From Cellvibrionaceae bacterium (GTDB lineage Bacteria > Pseudomonadota > Gammaproteobacteria > Pseudomonadales > Cellvibrionaceae), in the NCBI GenBank assembly GCA_025800365.1, contig JAOXRT010000155.1, forward strand, positions 1 through 60,706: a stretch of DNA of 60,706 bases, read 5' to 3'. Made by a program: the position numbers and the translations under genes. A model generated the notes under the pieces. That model had not been told where the DNA came from. It did no database searches and was given only the letters and a program-made list of their open reading frames with translations. This document shows, in pieces, positions 38,128 to 47,499 of this stretch. How positions within the stretch are numbered: the first letter of the stretch is position 1; every line of letters starts with the position of its first letter.

Positions 38128-39216
38128 TTGGAGTTTTTGAGTGACTATGGCCTGTTCTTGGCCAAAGCCATTACTGTGGTTATTGCCTTTGGTTTTATCG
38201 CAGCGATTTTAGCTTCTGCCAAGCGTGGCGGTTCGGAAGAACAGGGCAGTATCGAAGTCAAGAAGTTAAATGATCAGTTCGATCAATACCGTGATCAATT
38301 ACGATCGGCCACGCTAGAGCCTGAAGCTTACAAAGAGCTACAGAAAGAAGAAGCCAAGCAGAAAAAACAGGAACAAAAAGACGCCAAGAAGTTGGCTAAA
38401 AAGAAATCCAAACAAGAGCCAGCAAAAGATCAAGAAACAAATGAAGAGGCTGAATCAAAGCGTCAGCGTACGTTTGTGTTGGATTTCGATGGCGACGTTA
38501 AAGCAAGCCCAGTCGAATCCATGCGTGAAGAAATCAGTGCATTACTCACCATCGCGGAGAAGGGTGATGAGGTTGTGCTGCGATTGGAAAGTGGCGGTGG
38601 TATGGTGCATAGCTATGGTCTTGCAGCCAGCCAGTTAGATCGAATTCGTCAAGCGGAACTCGGACTAACTATTTGTGTTGATAAAGTAGCGGCCAGTGGC
38701 GGTTATATGATGGCCTGTGTCGGCGATAAGATTTTAGCAGCTCCGTTTGCCTTACTTGGCTCAATTGGCGTGCTAGCGCAGCTGCCAAACTTTAATCGCC
38801 TATTGAAAAAACATGATGTCGATATGGAAATATTGACTGCAGGTGAGTACAAGCGCACCTTGACCATGTTTGGCGAAAACACCGAAAAGGGACGTAGTAA
38901 GTTTGTTGAAGAGTTGGAAGAAACCCATGAGCTCTTTAAGCATTATGTCAGCGAGCGTCGTCCAGAGTTGGATATTGCAGCGGTAGCGACCGGGGAGGTT
39001 TGGTACGGTATTAAAGCGATTGAAAATAAGCTGATTGATGAGATTCAAACCAGTGACGCCTATTTGCAATTACAAGCCAAAGAGCGAGATATCTATCAGC
39101 TTAGCTTTACCCATAAAAAATCCATGGCGGAAAAACTCGGTTTGTCCATTGAGGCGAGCATTGATCGTCTGGCCAGTAAATGGTGGACGCGAGCGAATCA
39201 GCGCCGCTTTTGGTGA
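38128..39216 (+). CDS. sohB: Membrane-bound serine protease SohB (peptidase S49)
   Basis: The 362-residue inner-membrane protease has one N-terminal helix (about 8-30), a lysine-rich coiled linker (about 44-112), then the S49 domain. The catalytic dyad is Ser190 (VAASGGYMMAC) and Lys242 (GEYKRTLTMFGEN). SohB cleaves membrane-inserted or leftover signal peptides, and in E. coli suppresses loss of DegP. It starts with TTG 38128 after AGGAG. Last gene of the fimL run; a terminator follows. Confidence 0.93.
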   Translation: MEFLSDYGLFLAKAITVVIAFGFIAAILASAKRGGSEEQGSIEVKKLNDQFDQYRDQLRSATLEPEAYKELQKEEAKQKKQEQKDAKKLAKKKSKQEPAKDQETNEEAESKRQRTFVLDFDGDVKASPVESMREEISALLTIAEKGDEVVLRLESGGGMVHSYGLAASQLDRIRQAELGLTICVDKVAASGGYMMACVGDKILAAPFALLGSIGVLAQLPNFNRLLKKHDVDMEILTAGEYKRTLTMFGENTEKGRSKFVEELEETHELFKHYVSERRPELDIAAVATGEVWYGIKAIENKLIDEIQTSDAYLQLQAKERDIYQLSFTHKKSMAEKLGLSIEASIDRLASKWWTRANQRRFW

Positions 39217-39266
39217 GTATTTAATTAAGCCTATAGCCGCATAATGATACTTGCGGCTGGAACGAG

Positions 39267-39305
39267 AGCCCATTTGGCGATTCGCATTGCCAAATGGGCT
39301 TTTTT
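39267..39305 (+). terminator. Intrinsic terminator after sohB
   Basis: Perfect 12-bp stem AGCCCATTTGGC / GCCAAATGGGCT (39267-39278, 39289-39300) with a 10-base loop, then a T run. Confidence 0.92.
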
Positions 39306-39372
39306 ATGTCTTTCGTCTTTTTTGCCGCTTTTTAAAGACCTTTTTAATCGCGTTTAGAATGACGGCTAAAGC

Positions 39373-40932
39373 TTAAAAGCTGGAACCTTTCACCGCGGAA
39401 TCCATTTGATTTACTAAGCTTTCTAACTCTAGGCTTGATTCTACCGCTTGCTTTGAGCTGCTATTCGTCTGATGGGCCAATTGCTGTATATCTTCGATAC
39501 TATTGTTTATACCTTTGACCAAGCCAGCTTGCTGTTGTGCTGCTTCTGATAGCTGTGCGTTAGCATCGGCAATATTGGCTACTTGTACGGTAATATTGTT
39601 TAAAGCTTCGTTGGCCTTGCCGGCGTATTCTAGGCCGGCTAGTGCTGTTTCTTTGCCTTTGTCCATTATGCCCGCTGTTTCTTGGGTTTGCCTTTGGATC
39701 TGCTCCATGGTCTGTTTGATTTGGCTGGTAGATTGCTGAGTGCGGTTAGAGAGTGTTCGAACTTCTTCAGCAACCACAGCAAAGCCTCGGCCATTTGGTC
39801 CAGCGCGTGCCGCTTCAATAGCGGCGTTTAAAGCAAGCAAATTGGTTTGTTCGGCGATTTCGGTAATCAAGCTAACTATCGAATCAATCTCTCCAACTTG
39901 GTTTTTAAGGCCTTCAGTGGCTTGGCTCGCTTTGTCGATATTGCGGGCCATATGTTCGATGTCGGAGCTTAGATGTTCAACCAGCTGCTGACCTTTAATG
40001 GCCTCTGCTTTCGCTTTGTCACTGGCCAGTGAGGTTTCAGTAATGCGCGTAGAAAACTTGTCGATGCTTTGGCTGACGTCCGCAATATTGTTGTTGGCTG
40101 AGTCAATTCTTTCGGTTTGCTCGGCGATGTTTCTGACATTGCTTGCTGATATATCCTTATTGGTATGCATAACGTCAGAAGTGTTATCCGCAATCTCTCT
40201 AAGTCGATAGAGTACGGTTCTGATTTGTAGCTTGGTTTTATGCACTGCAAAATAAATGGCGCCGAGATCGCCCATGTTTTTGCTGTAGATATATTGTGCC
40301 AATGGATTATTGACCAGCTTTTGACTGTCTTTGCGTAAAAAACCGAGAAGCTTCAAACGGTGCTGGATAAATAAAATATAAGCACTGAAGCCGGCGGCTA
40401 TAAGAGCGGCTTTGGCTCCGTCGCTGTCAAAAAAGAAAATCGATAACATGGTTATCAACAAGGTAGCGATGCCGCCCCAGATCAACTGGGTGGATATTGC
40501 TCCTTGGGGATCTAAGTTTAGAGATTTGCCTTGGTTTATGGACTGATACAAGGCTTCGGCTTGCTGTTTTAAGCGCTCTGAGAGTACAGAGCGAACCGAT
40601 TGATAGCCGATATGTTCGCCGTTTTGATAGATAGGGCTGACATAGGCGTCCACCCAATAATAATCACCATTCTTGCAGCGATTCTTAACGGCACCTACCC
40701 ACGCCTGGCCATTTTTAATGTGCTCCCAGAGATTGGCGAAAGCTTCTTTGGGCATATCAGGATGGCGAATAATATTGTGGTGTTGCCCTATGAGCTCTTC
40801 GCGGGTAAATCCGCTTATGCGGACAAATACATCGTTTACATAGGTAATGTCACCGTTTAGGTCGGTGGTCGAGATGATCCTTTCATCTTCATCAAACTGA
40901 ACTTCCTGTCCCCGGCTTTGCCTGCTTGACAT
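39373..40932 (-). CDS. Aer-like PAS methyl-accepting chemotaxis protein
   Basis: The 519-residue chemoreceptor has no periplasmic sensor. It has a cytoplasmic PAS domain at about 20-120 ([19 protein letters not shown], then [19 protein letters not shown]), two adjacent hydrophobic segments (about 148-192), and a long helical signalling domain. The hairpin tip contains [14 protein letters not shown] and [12 protein letters not shown]. The PAS domain probably binds FAD or another cofactor and senses redox/oxygen, as in Aer. No cheA/cheW is adjacent, so it plugs into a chemotaxis system elsewhere. Confidence 0.92.
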   Translation of the reverse strand: MSSRQSRGQEVQFDEDERIISTTDLNGDITYVNDVFVRISGFTREELIGQHHNIIRHPDMPKEAFANLWEHIKNGQAWVGAVKNRCKNGDYYWVDAYVSPIYQNGEHIGYQSVRSVLSERLKQQAEALYQSINQGKSLNLDPQGAISTQLIWGGIATLLITMLSIFFFDSDGAKAALIAAGFSAYILFIQHRLKLLGFLRKDSQKLVNNPLAQYIYSKNMGDLGAIYFAVHKTKLQIRTVLYRLREIADNTSDVMHTNKDISASNVRNIAEQTERIDSANNNIADVSQSIDKFSTRITETSLASDKAKAEAIKGQQLVEHLSSDIEHMARNIDKASQATEGLKNQVGEIDSIVSLITEIAEQTNLLALNAAIEAARAGPNGRGFAVVAEEVRTLSNRTQQSTSQIKQTMEQIQRQTQETAGIMDKGKETALAGLEYAGKANEALNNITVQVANIADANAQLSEAAQQQAGLVKGINNSIEDIQQLAHQTNSSSKQAVESSLELESLVNQMDSAVKGSSF

Positions 40933-41135
40933 GGCTATGGCTCCAACACCAATAATTTACAAGTCATCTAAATGCGCTATCGGGGCCGCGCTCAGTTTCT
41001 TTAGTACTTTTTTATCAAATTAGAAAAACAATAAAGTCGCACCATGTTTTTGATGAAATATGTGCCTAAAACTGTTTTTTGGAGCAATAGTTTTACTATT
41101 GGCTTAGGCTAAATTAGCACTTGGGCGAATAGCTA

Positions 41136-41258
41136 TTAGTTGCCAAACAGATTAGAAATTAGCATACCGATCGATATGCCTATTGAGATTCCAAAGCCTA
41201 TACCTGAAATAAAGATTCTGGATTTGGAAAGTCGCTCTGGTAATTTCATTGGCACCAT
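41136..41258 (-). CDS. Possible 40-residue glycine-zipper membrane protein
   Basis: A short minus-strand frame encodes a basic N-terminus (MVPMKLPERLSKSR) followed by one hydrophobic helix of alternating Ile/Ser and Gly (IFISGIGFGISIGISIGML), ending LFGN and TAA. The GxxxG-like pattern suggests a helix that packs against itself or a partner. The opposite-strand frame over the same bases is Pro/Ile-rich and less protein-like. No strong ribosome site is present. Confidence 0.35.
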   Translation of the reverse strand: MVPMKLPERLSKSRIFISGIGFGISIGISIGMLISNLFGN

Positions 41259-41399
41259 CTATTCTCGTACCGCCCTAAGAGGTAAATATGCTGACGCGAT
41301 TGCTACGATGCTTAAACTGGCCAAAGGTTTGAATGTGTTGTTCTTTGCTGTGACTGGCTTAGAAAAAAGGGGTAGGAGAGGGAGGGCTAGAGGGGAATT

Positions 41400-41427
41400 C
41401 AGCAAAGCCCCAATGAGGGCTTTGCTG
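41400..41427 (-). terminator. Hairpin after the cysI-DUF934 unit
   Basis: Perfect 11-bp stem CAGCAAAGCCC / GGGCTTTGCTG with a 6-base loop, 22 bases past the DUF934 stop. A T-run on the minus strand is lacking. Confidence 0.55.
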
Positions 41428-41448
41428 CTAACTAATATCGGTGAGAGT

Positions 41449-41946
41449 TTATCCGCGGCGACGGAACAAAGGCGCTTTATCGGCCGACGCCTGATAGGCT
41501 TCTTGCAGATCGCTTAAGGAATCCTTGGCGGCTTCTAAATCTTCTGCGCTCAGTGCAAAGGCGTTAAAGCCACAGCGCTGTAAATAACAAAGCTGATCGC
41601 GAATAAAGGCACCGCTTGCACGTAACTCACCTTTAAAAGCAAAGCGGTCACGAATCAAAAAAGCCGCTGAAAAGCCACGGCCATCCATAAATGCAGGAAA
41701 GTCGAATGCTAAAAGAGGCAAGCTGTCATAGTCATCAGCTAACACTTCGATATCGTCATCAATGCTTATCTGAACACCGATATCTGAGCGAGCTTTTAAT
41801 TTATCTCGTTGGGCTAACCACAGCTGTAATGGCACAATCCACTGGCCCACTGGCACCTCAGCATCAGACAGTTCAGATTCTTCGCTTAGTTCCAGCAGCT
41901 GCCAGTTGTCGTCAATAACCTGGCCGTCTTTAATGATCTTTGGCAT
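41449..41946 (-). CDS. DUF934 protein, sulfite-reductase partner
   Basis: The 165-residue protein of the DUF934 family is regularly encoded directly after a ferredoxin-type sulfite/nitrite reductase, probably as an accessory or electron-transfer partner; its reaction is unknown. Seen: MPKIIKDGQVIDDNWQLL start, FPAFMDGRGFSAAFLIRDRF core, and the RCGFNAFAL helix. The ATG at 41946 is chosen over a frame start 22 codons earlier because AAGGAG stands just ahead of it. It overlaps the cysI end by 17 bases, so the two are coupled. Confidence 0.9.
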   Translation of the reverse strand: MPKIIKDGQVIDDNWQLLELSEESELSDAEVPVGQWIVPLQLWLAQRDKLKARSDIGVQISIDDDIEVLADDYDSLPLLAFDFPAFMDGRGFSAAFLIRDRFAFKGELRASGAFIRDQLCYLQRCGFNAFALSAEDLEAAKDSLSDLQEAYQASADKAPLFRRRG

Positions 41947-43594
41947 AGACACGCTCCTTAAATGGCGCCATACCGATGCGCTCATAGGTTTGTAGAAATT
42001 CCTCACCTTCATGGCGATTATCTACAAAGATATTCAAGATTTTTTCCAATACGCTTGGGATTTCATCAGCATCAAAAGCAGGACCAAGTACCTTGCCGAG
42101 CTTGGTATCGTTGCCGGCATTGCCGCCTAACTGAACCTGATAAAACTCTTCGCCTTTTTTATCAACGCCAAGAATGCCTATGTGGCCAACGTGGTGGTGA
42201 GCGCAGGCGTTCATGCAGCCGGAAATGTTCAAATCTAAATCGCCAAGGTCGTATAAATAGTCCATATCGGCAAAACGACGCTGGATGGCTTCGGCAATTG
42301 GAATTGACTTGGCATTGGCCAGTGAGCAGTAATCACCACCTGGGCAGCAGATAATGTCCGTTAAGGTGCCAATGTTGGGGGTAGCAAAACCGGCAGCTTT
42401 GGCTTTTTGCCAGAGCTCAAACAATTTATCTTTGGGCACATCGCCTAAAACAATATTTTGCTCATGAGTCGTGCGCGCTTCGCCAAAACTGTATTCATCG
42501 GCAAGATCGGCAATGATTTCCAATTGTTTCTCGGTAACATCACCAGGTGCAACGCCCGTGGGTTTCAGTGATAGGGTGACAGAGGCATAGTCCGCTTTTT
42601 TATGTTGGCGAACATTTCGAGTTAGCCATTTGTCAAAAGCGGTATGCTCATCTCTTAGTTCGTCCAAACGGCTATCAACCGCAGCAGTATCAAAGCTACT
42701 GTATGCCGGTTCCGTAAAGAAGCTCTTGGCGCGATCGATTTCATCTTGTGTGAGGCGGGTATAGCCTTCACGTATGCGCTCCCACTCAGCCTCCACTAAT
42801 TCGGCAAAGGCACCTGGTCCCATGGCTTTAACCAAGATCTTAATCCGGGCTTTGTATTTGTTATCGCGACGGCCTTTTTGGTTGTATACCCGTAAGATCG
42901 CATCGAGATAGCTTAATAGTTCTTGTTCGGGTAAGAATTCACGAACCACGCTACCCACCAGTGGCGTACGGCCAAGGCCGCCACCAACTCGCACTCTAAA
43001 ACCGGTTTCTCCTGCTTCATTTTGGTACAGGTCTAAGCCGATATCATGTACCTGGCTTGCTGCGCGGTCTTCCTTAGCGGCATTGACGGCTATCTTGAAT
43101 TTACGAGGCAAAAAGGCAAATTCAGGGTGCAGAGTAGACCACTGGCGAATAATTTCGCAGTAGGGGCGCGGGTCCAGCAATTCGTCTTCGGCAATGCCGG
43201 CAAATTGGTCAGCAGTGGTATTACGGATACAGTTACCACTGGATTGTGTCGCATGCATCTCGACTTCGGCAAGTTCCGCCAAAATCGCGGGTACATCGGC
43301 GAGATCTGGCCAGTTAAATTGAATATTCTGGCGAGTACTAATATGGACATAGCCCTTGTCGTAATCTCGAGCGACACGAGCCACACGGCGCAACTGGGTG
43401 CTGTTGATCATGCCATAGGGCACATTCACTCGCAGCATTGGGGCAAGTCGCTGGACATATAGGCCGTTTTGCAGACGTAGTGGCAAAAAGGCTTCTTCGG
43501 CGAGATCGCCGGCTAAATAGCGTTCAGTTTGTTGGCGAAACTGCTCAACACGCTGTTGAAGAATGCTATGGTCGTGCTGGTCGTAGATGTACAT
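41930..43594 (-). CDS. cysI: Sulfite (nitrite/sulfite) reductase hemoprotein
   Basis: The 554-residue siroheme/[4Fe-4S] enzyme reduces sulfite to sulfide in cysteine synthesis. The duplicated ferrite-reductase half-domains are clear: first half NGLYVQRLAPMLRVNVPYG and HISTRQNIQFNWPDL, second half with the cluster ligands ICCPGGDYCSLA and NISGCMNACAHHH. It is of the Pseudomonas type, which probably takes electrons from ferredoxin rather than a CysJ flavoprotein. MYIYDQHDHSI at 43594 is the family N-terminus; the open frame extends 50 codons further upstream but that part is not protein-like. It is transcribed with the DUF934 gene. Confidence 0.92.
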   Translation of the reverse strand: MYIYDQHDHSILQQRVEQFRQQTERYLAGDLAEEAFLPLRLQNGLYVQRLAPMLRVNVPYGMINSTQLRRVARVARDYDKGYVHISTRQNIQFNWPDLADVPAILAELAEVEMHATQSSGNCIRNTTADQFAGIAEDELLDPRPYCEIIRQWSTLHPEFAFLPRKFKIAVNAAKEDRAASQVHDIGLDLYQNEAGETGFRVRVGGGLGRTPLVGSVVREFLPEQELLSYLDAILRVYNQKGRRDNKYKARIKILVKAMGPGAFAELVEAEWERIREGYTRLTQDEIDRAKSFFTEPAYSSFDTAAVDSRLDELRDEHTAFDKWLTRNVRQHKKADYASVTLSLKPTGVAPGDVTEKQLEIIADLADEYSFGEARTTHEQNIVLGDVPKDKLFELWQKAKAAGFATPNIGTLTDIICCPGGDYCSLANAKSIPIAEAIQRRFADMDYLYDLGDLDLNISGCMNACAHHHVGHIGILGVDKKGEEFYQVQLGGNAGNDTKLGKVLGPAFDADEIPSVLEKILNIFVDNRHEGEEFLQTYERIGMAPFKERVYAKDH

Positions 43595-43901
43595 TTTCTC
43601 AGGCCATATAAGCAAATGGTATAAAAATTCAGAATACTTCCTTGGGGAATATTCCATTGCTTTGGGGATAATGGCTGGAGATGCGATCTTTTCGCCGCAT
43701 TTTGCCGGTAATATACCCCTAGATTCACGCGTAGAGCGGCACAATACCAGTTCGCGATAGAATATAAAACTATTGCCTATTCATATGTTAAGAACAATTG
43801 AGAATATGGCCAAAATCACCTTGCAGCCTTAAGCATTAGAGATACAATCAAATATAAGTACTTCGTACATTGAATAATCTATAACAGGCGGAGCAATAAA
43901 A

Positions 43902-44018
43902 ATGAATGAAGAAGTAAGCTTACAAGATCAAGCGGACAGTACTGCAGATGCAATCGCAGCGGTAGCCTTAATAACAATATTCGTGGCTACTTGCATATTT
44001 TGGATTAGCGGGCAATAA
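43902..44018 (+). CDS. 38-residue single-helix membrane protein
   Basis: The frame starts ATG 43902, 8 bases after AGGCGGAG, a strong ribosome site. It encodes an acidic N-terminus (MNEEVSLQDQADSTADA) and one hydrophobic helix (IAAVALITIFVATCIFW, then ISGQ). It is too small for most gene finders. The start signal and clean N-out/N-in amphipathic design make it likely real. The function is unknown. It lies between cysI (divergent) and the marR gene and might share a promoter with marR. Confidence 0.65.
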   Translation: MNEEVSLQDQADSTADAIAAVALITIFVATCIFWISGQ

Positions 44019-44097
44019 ACGTCCAATAAATCACCAAAGAGTGAGTGTTTTACAGGGATTAGGGCCTGCTACTCCGTAATCACAAAAAGGGTGTGTT

Positions 44098-44556
44098 ATG
44101 GAAACATTAAGTAGCAGTCATGGATTTCGTCTGGATGACAGTTTTTTGTTTTGGTTAGGCCGAGCAAGTCACGAGCTTCAGGAATCCTTTAATAGAAACT
44201 TAGCCGATACGGATGTAACTTGGCCACAATGGATGGTAATGAATGTCTTGTACCATCAAATTGCTCAGACTCCGGCTCAGGTGGCTGATTATTTAGGTAT
44301 TGATCGCTCGGCGGTAACCCGTTTGGCCGATCGCCTCGCTAAAAAAGGTTTGTTAGAGCGTAAGCAAGATGGCGTAGATCGTCGTTGCGTACAGCTGTGC
44401 CTAACGCCTAGAGGTAGTCGTATTATCTTTACCTTAAATCAGCAAGCTGATGAGCATCAAAGACGTTTAAATATGTCTTTGGGGCAAGATAATGTGGTGG
44501 CCTTAAATGGTCAGGTGCGTGTATTGCTGAAGCAATTGGGCGTAGAGCCGCATTAA
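44098..44556 (+). CDS. MarR family transcriptional regulator
   Basis: The 152-residue winged-helix repressor shows the expected order: dimer helices at both ends, recognition region QVADYLGIDRSAVTRLADRL (about 60-79), and the wing RKQDGVDRRCVQL. Asp and Arg of the DxRxxxxxLT wing motif are present (DRRCVQLCLTPRG). The ligand and target genes are not evident; the sulfite-reductase unit or the 38-residue protein upstream are possible. Confidence 0.92.
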   Translation: METLSSSHGFRLDDSFLFWLGRASHELQESFNRNLADTDVTWPQWMVMNVLYHQIAQTPAQVADYLGIDRSAVTRLADRLAKKGLLERKQDGVDRRCVQLCLTPRGSRIIFTLNQQADEHQRRLNMSLGQDNVVALNGQVRVLLKQLGVEPH

Positions 44557-44577
44557 TTTTTGTCGAGCTAAGACCAT

Positions 44578-44607
44578 AAAAAAACTCAGCGATTGCTGAG
44601 TTTTTTT
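44578..44607. terminator. Bidirectional terminator marR/DUF2970
   Basis: Stem AAACTCAGC / GCTGAGTTT with GATT loop, an A run before and a T run after, between converging genes. Confidence 0.9.
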
Positions 44608-44650
44608 ATGCTTGTAATTTCTTTATCGTCTCATGTGTTTAGACGATTTG

Positions 44651-44890
44651 CTAATCTCCAGCCAATATAAATTTCACTAAGAATACCGTCCCCAGTACAA
44701 AAAAGACTGTAAAAAGAATGCCGGCGGCGATAAAGCTATAAATATTACCATGCTGGAAATCTCGCTCGCGGTTTTTATCGGTCTGCACGCCAAATGCTGC
44801 GGCAAATGTGCTCACGATTAAGGCGAGAAAGCCAGGCTTTTGAGTGGTATCTATTTCTTGGGGGTCCTGATTATCTTGGGGCTTTTCCAT
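44651..44890 (-). CDS. DUF2970 membrane protein
   Basis: The 79-residue protein has the DUF2970 signature FGVQTDKNRERDFQHG (about 34-49) between two hydrophobic helices (about 21-33 and 52-76). It is small, inner-membrane and of unknown function, and common in gammaproteobacteria. The N-terminal 18 residues are polar and acidic. Confidence 0.88.
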   Translation of the reverse strand: MEKPQDNQDPQEIDTTQKPGFLALIVSTFAAAFGVQTDKNRERDFQHGNIYSFIAAGILFTVFFVLGTVFLVKFILAGD

Positions 44891-45104
44891 AATTAACCGT
44901 CTTTTATTGTAAATTCATAGCAAAGGCGACATTGAGTATATGTTCGGGGGCTATGTTAGCTGCTTAAATTCTATTCAGCTATAGCCTTTACATAAGTTCA
45001 TGCCGCCATGCTGTCTGCCTTGAGTCTATAGTGTCATCTTACTACCTATGTGTAGCGAATAAGATAGAATAGGCTTTTGCAACATCCCTTATTGGAGAAC
45101 AATT

Positions 45105-46877
45105 GTGCAATCTAAAACCTTCATTAAATCGGCTGTAAGTGCTTGTTGTGTAGCGGTGCTGAGCTCGGGCAGTGCCTTAGCTATCGCTAATGCCAATGAC
45201 AAGCTGGATAACGTTATGGCGAATTATTGGGATGCCTATTTGGATCAGTATCCGCTTGCGGCCAATATGAACGGAGATATGCGTCACAGCGATAAGTTAT
45301 CTCAAGTGGATGAAAAGGGGCGTAAGTCTCTTGAGCGCTTATTTGATCAATCGATTGCTGAGCTCGAGAGCATTGATGTTAAAAAGCTCAGTGCCCAGCA
45401 AAAAGTTAACTACCAATTAATGGATTGGATGTTACGCCATGAGCGTCGTACCTTAGAGTCCAATTGGTATATGTATACCTTCACCACCTATGCAGGTTGG
45501 CATGATGGCTTTGCTCGTTCGGCGCCGCGAGTTCGTTTAAAGAATGATGGTGATTTCAAGAGCTATATTAATCGTTTAAAAGCTTTTGAAACCTACGCTG
45601 ATCAAAACATGGCATTAATGCGAGAGGGCATTAAAACCGGAAATACACAGCCTTGCGAAACTTTGGTAGGTTACGAAGAAGGTATTCGAGGTTATATAAA
45701 GCCGGCTGAGGAAAGTGATTTTTACAAACCTTTTAAAACTCTGCCTAAAACATTAGATAGCAAGCTCCAGAAGCAGCTACAAGCTAAGGCGAAAGCGACC
45801 ATTAGCGAATCTGTAATGCCTAAATATCAGGAGTATTTGGATTTTTACTTAAAGGAATACGCACCGGCTTGTCGTAAAGTAGTGGGTATCTCATCGGTGA
45901 AGGGTGGGGCAGAACTTTACGACCACTTCGTTAAATATTACACGACGGTCAATACGGATGCGGAAGCGGTTCATAAGCTTGGCTTAAGTGAAGTTAAGCG
46001 TATTCGTGACGATATGAAAAAAGTCATGGAGGAAGTGGAGTTTAAAGGTGACTTTAAAGCTTTCTTGGAGTTCTTAAGAACGGACCCGCAGTTTTATCCT
46101 AAGACCGCTAAAGAGTATATGGCTGCAGCTGCGGCAATCTCCAAAGAAATGGACGGCAAATTACCCGAGTATTTCTCTTACTTGCCACGTTTGCCCTACG
46201 GTATCGAGAAGGTGCCTGATCAAATCGCTCCAAAGGTCACCCCCGCCTATTACCAGCGCGGCGCTGCTGATGGCACCCGTTCGGGTAAATATTTCTTGAA
46301 TACCTACGATTTAAAAAGCCGTGCATTGTACGAACTGCCAGCCTTAACATTGCACGAAGCAGTGCCTGGCCACCACTTACAAATCTCTATCCAAAATGAA
46401 ATGGGAGAGCTGCCAGAATTTCGCCGTTTCTATTATTTTCATCCTTATGGTGAAGGCTGGGCTCTATATGCTGAGTATTTGGGTGAAGAGATGGGTATGT
46501 ACAAAACCCCTTATGAGCGCTTTGGTCGTTTAACCTATGAAATGTGGCGAGCATTGCGTTTAGTGGTAGACACGGGGATGCACGCCAAAGGCTGGACGCG
46601 CCAACAGGCGATTGATTTTATGGCCAATAACAGTGCCCTGTCTTTGCATAACATCACTACCGAAGTTGATCGCTATATTACTTGGCCGGGGCAGGCCTTG
46701 TCTTACAAAATGGGCGAATTAAAAATCCGCGAGTTACGAGCTTATGCAGAAAAGGCGCTTGGTGAGAAGTTCGATTTGCGCGAGTTTCACACCAAAATCC
46801 TTACTAATGGCGCTGTGCCGCTGTCGGTATTGGAAGATTTAATAAAAGAATGGGTTGAAGCACAAGCGGCCAAATAA
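45105..46877 (+). CDS. DUF885 family secreted metallopeptidase-like protein
   Basis: The 590-residue protein has a signal peptide (about 1-28, SALAIANA) and then the DUF885 body. It includes the zinc-peptidase-like motif LHEAVPGHHLQ at about residue 414 and, downstream, GEGWALYAEYLGEEMG, the second metal-ligand region of gluzincins. It is probably a periplasmic or lipoprotein-like carboxypeptidase, though no lipobox is seen. It starts with GTG at 45105 after GGAGAA. Single gene with its own terminator. Confidence 0.88.
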   Translation: MQSKTFIKSAVSACCVAVLSSGSALAIANANDKLDNVMANYWDAYLDQYPLAANMNGDMRHSDKLSQVDEKGRKSLERLFDQSIAELESIDVKKLSAQQKVNYQLMDWMLRHERRTLESNWYMYTFTTYAGWHDGFARSAPRVRLKNDGDFKSYINRLKAFETYADQNMALMREGIKTGNTQPCETLVGYEEGIRGYIKPAEESDFYKPFKTLPKTLDSKLQKQLQAKAKATISESVMPKYQEYLDFYLKEYAPACRKVVGISSVKGGAELYDHFVKYYTTVNTDAEAVHKLGLSEVKRIRDDMKKVMEEVEFKGDFKAFLEFLRTDPQFYPKTAKEYMAAAAAISKEMDGKLPEYFSYLPRLPYGIEKVPDQIAPKVTPAYYQRGAADGTRSGKYFLNTYDLKSRALYELPALTLHEAVPGHHLQISIQNEMGELPEFRRFYYFHPYGEGWALYAEYLGEEMGMYKTPYERFGRLTYEMWRALRLVVDTGMHAKGWTRQQAIDFMANNSALSLHNITTEVDRYITWPGQALSYKMGELKIRELRAYAEKALGEKFDLREFHTKILTNGAVPLSVLEDLIKEWVEAQAAK

Positions 46878-46931
46878 TACAGCTAACAACAGCTCCTACA
46901 ATGGCCTTATATTGGGCCTAGGAGCATGTAA

Positions 46932-46972
46932 GCCAACAAAAAAAGCAGCCAATGGCTGCTTTTTTTGTTGGC
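46932..46972. terminator. Strong bidirectional terminator, 19-bp perfect stem
   Basis: Arms 46932-46950 and 46954-46972 are exactly complementary, core AAAGCAGCC AAT GGCTGCTTT with A and T runs on either side and GCCAAC/GTTGGC at the base. It lies between a plus-strand and a minus-strand gene and can serve both. Confidence 0.92.
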
Positions 46973-47005
46973 TTGCCAATTTATGCTTAATGCGCAAAGG
47001 ACCGT

Positions 47006-47272
47006 TTACTGGCAGCCCAGGTCTGGATTGTCGATGATAATCTCACCATCCAAACAGGTAATCTTAATGTCATCCAGCCTAGGGTGCTGATCACTGGCCA
47101 GACGAGCGCATAAATCGTCTTTATCTAATCCAATGGTGCCAACATGCAAAATACGCGTGGCAACACCAGTGCAGCCCTCATGTTGAATTAGGTTGCGTAG
47201 TTGGAAGCTGTTAACTAGATAGCGGCCCATGGGGAAGACCGGAAGAACTTCTTTAAATACGTCGTATTGCAT
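47006..47272 (-). CDS. Hypothetical protein
   Basis: An 88-residue frame, start MQYDVFKEVLPVF, with four Cys (EGCTG, LCARL, ITCLDG, DLGCQ at the end). No family recognised. The composition is protein-like, it ends just outside a strong terminator, and an A+T-rich promoter-like stretch lies upstream, which favours a real gene. Confidence 0.6.
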   Translation of the reverse strand: MQYDVFKEVLPVFPMGRYLVNSFQLRNLIQHEGCTGVATRILHVGTIGLDKDDLCARLASDQHPRLDDIKITCLDGEIIIDNPDLGCQ

Positions 47273-47499
47273 GGTTAGAGCCCTTAGTGGTTTTATAATT
47301 AAGTGGCCAATTCTTGGCCATATGTTTTATAGATAAATCATACCCAAAAAAAGCGCTTAAGTATTGATCTAGCCCCTAAAATGAGACGAAGCTTGAAAGA
47401 GGCTGAGTACAAAAAATGACCGTTCTGTGGTAGGGCTCTTTTTCAATCTCATGGCTTTGCCCCAAGCACAGCATTGGCAAGCAAGGTATACTGCGCCCC

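Noticed and set aside
41140-41517. A plus-strand frame of 125 codons starting with TTG
   Set aside because: Pro/Ile repeats at the start mirror the minus-strand helix codons, and the end is antisense to the DUF934 gene; not protein-like.
43595-43744. 50-codon N-terminal extension of CysI
   Set aside because: Composition is unlike the family, and the conserved CysI N-terminus begins at the ATG at 43594.
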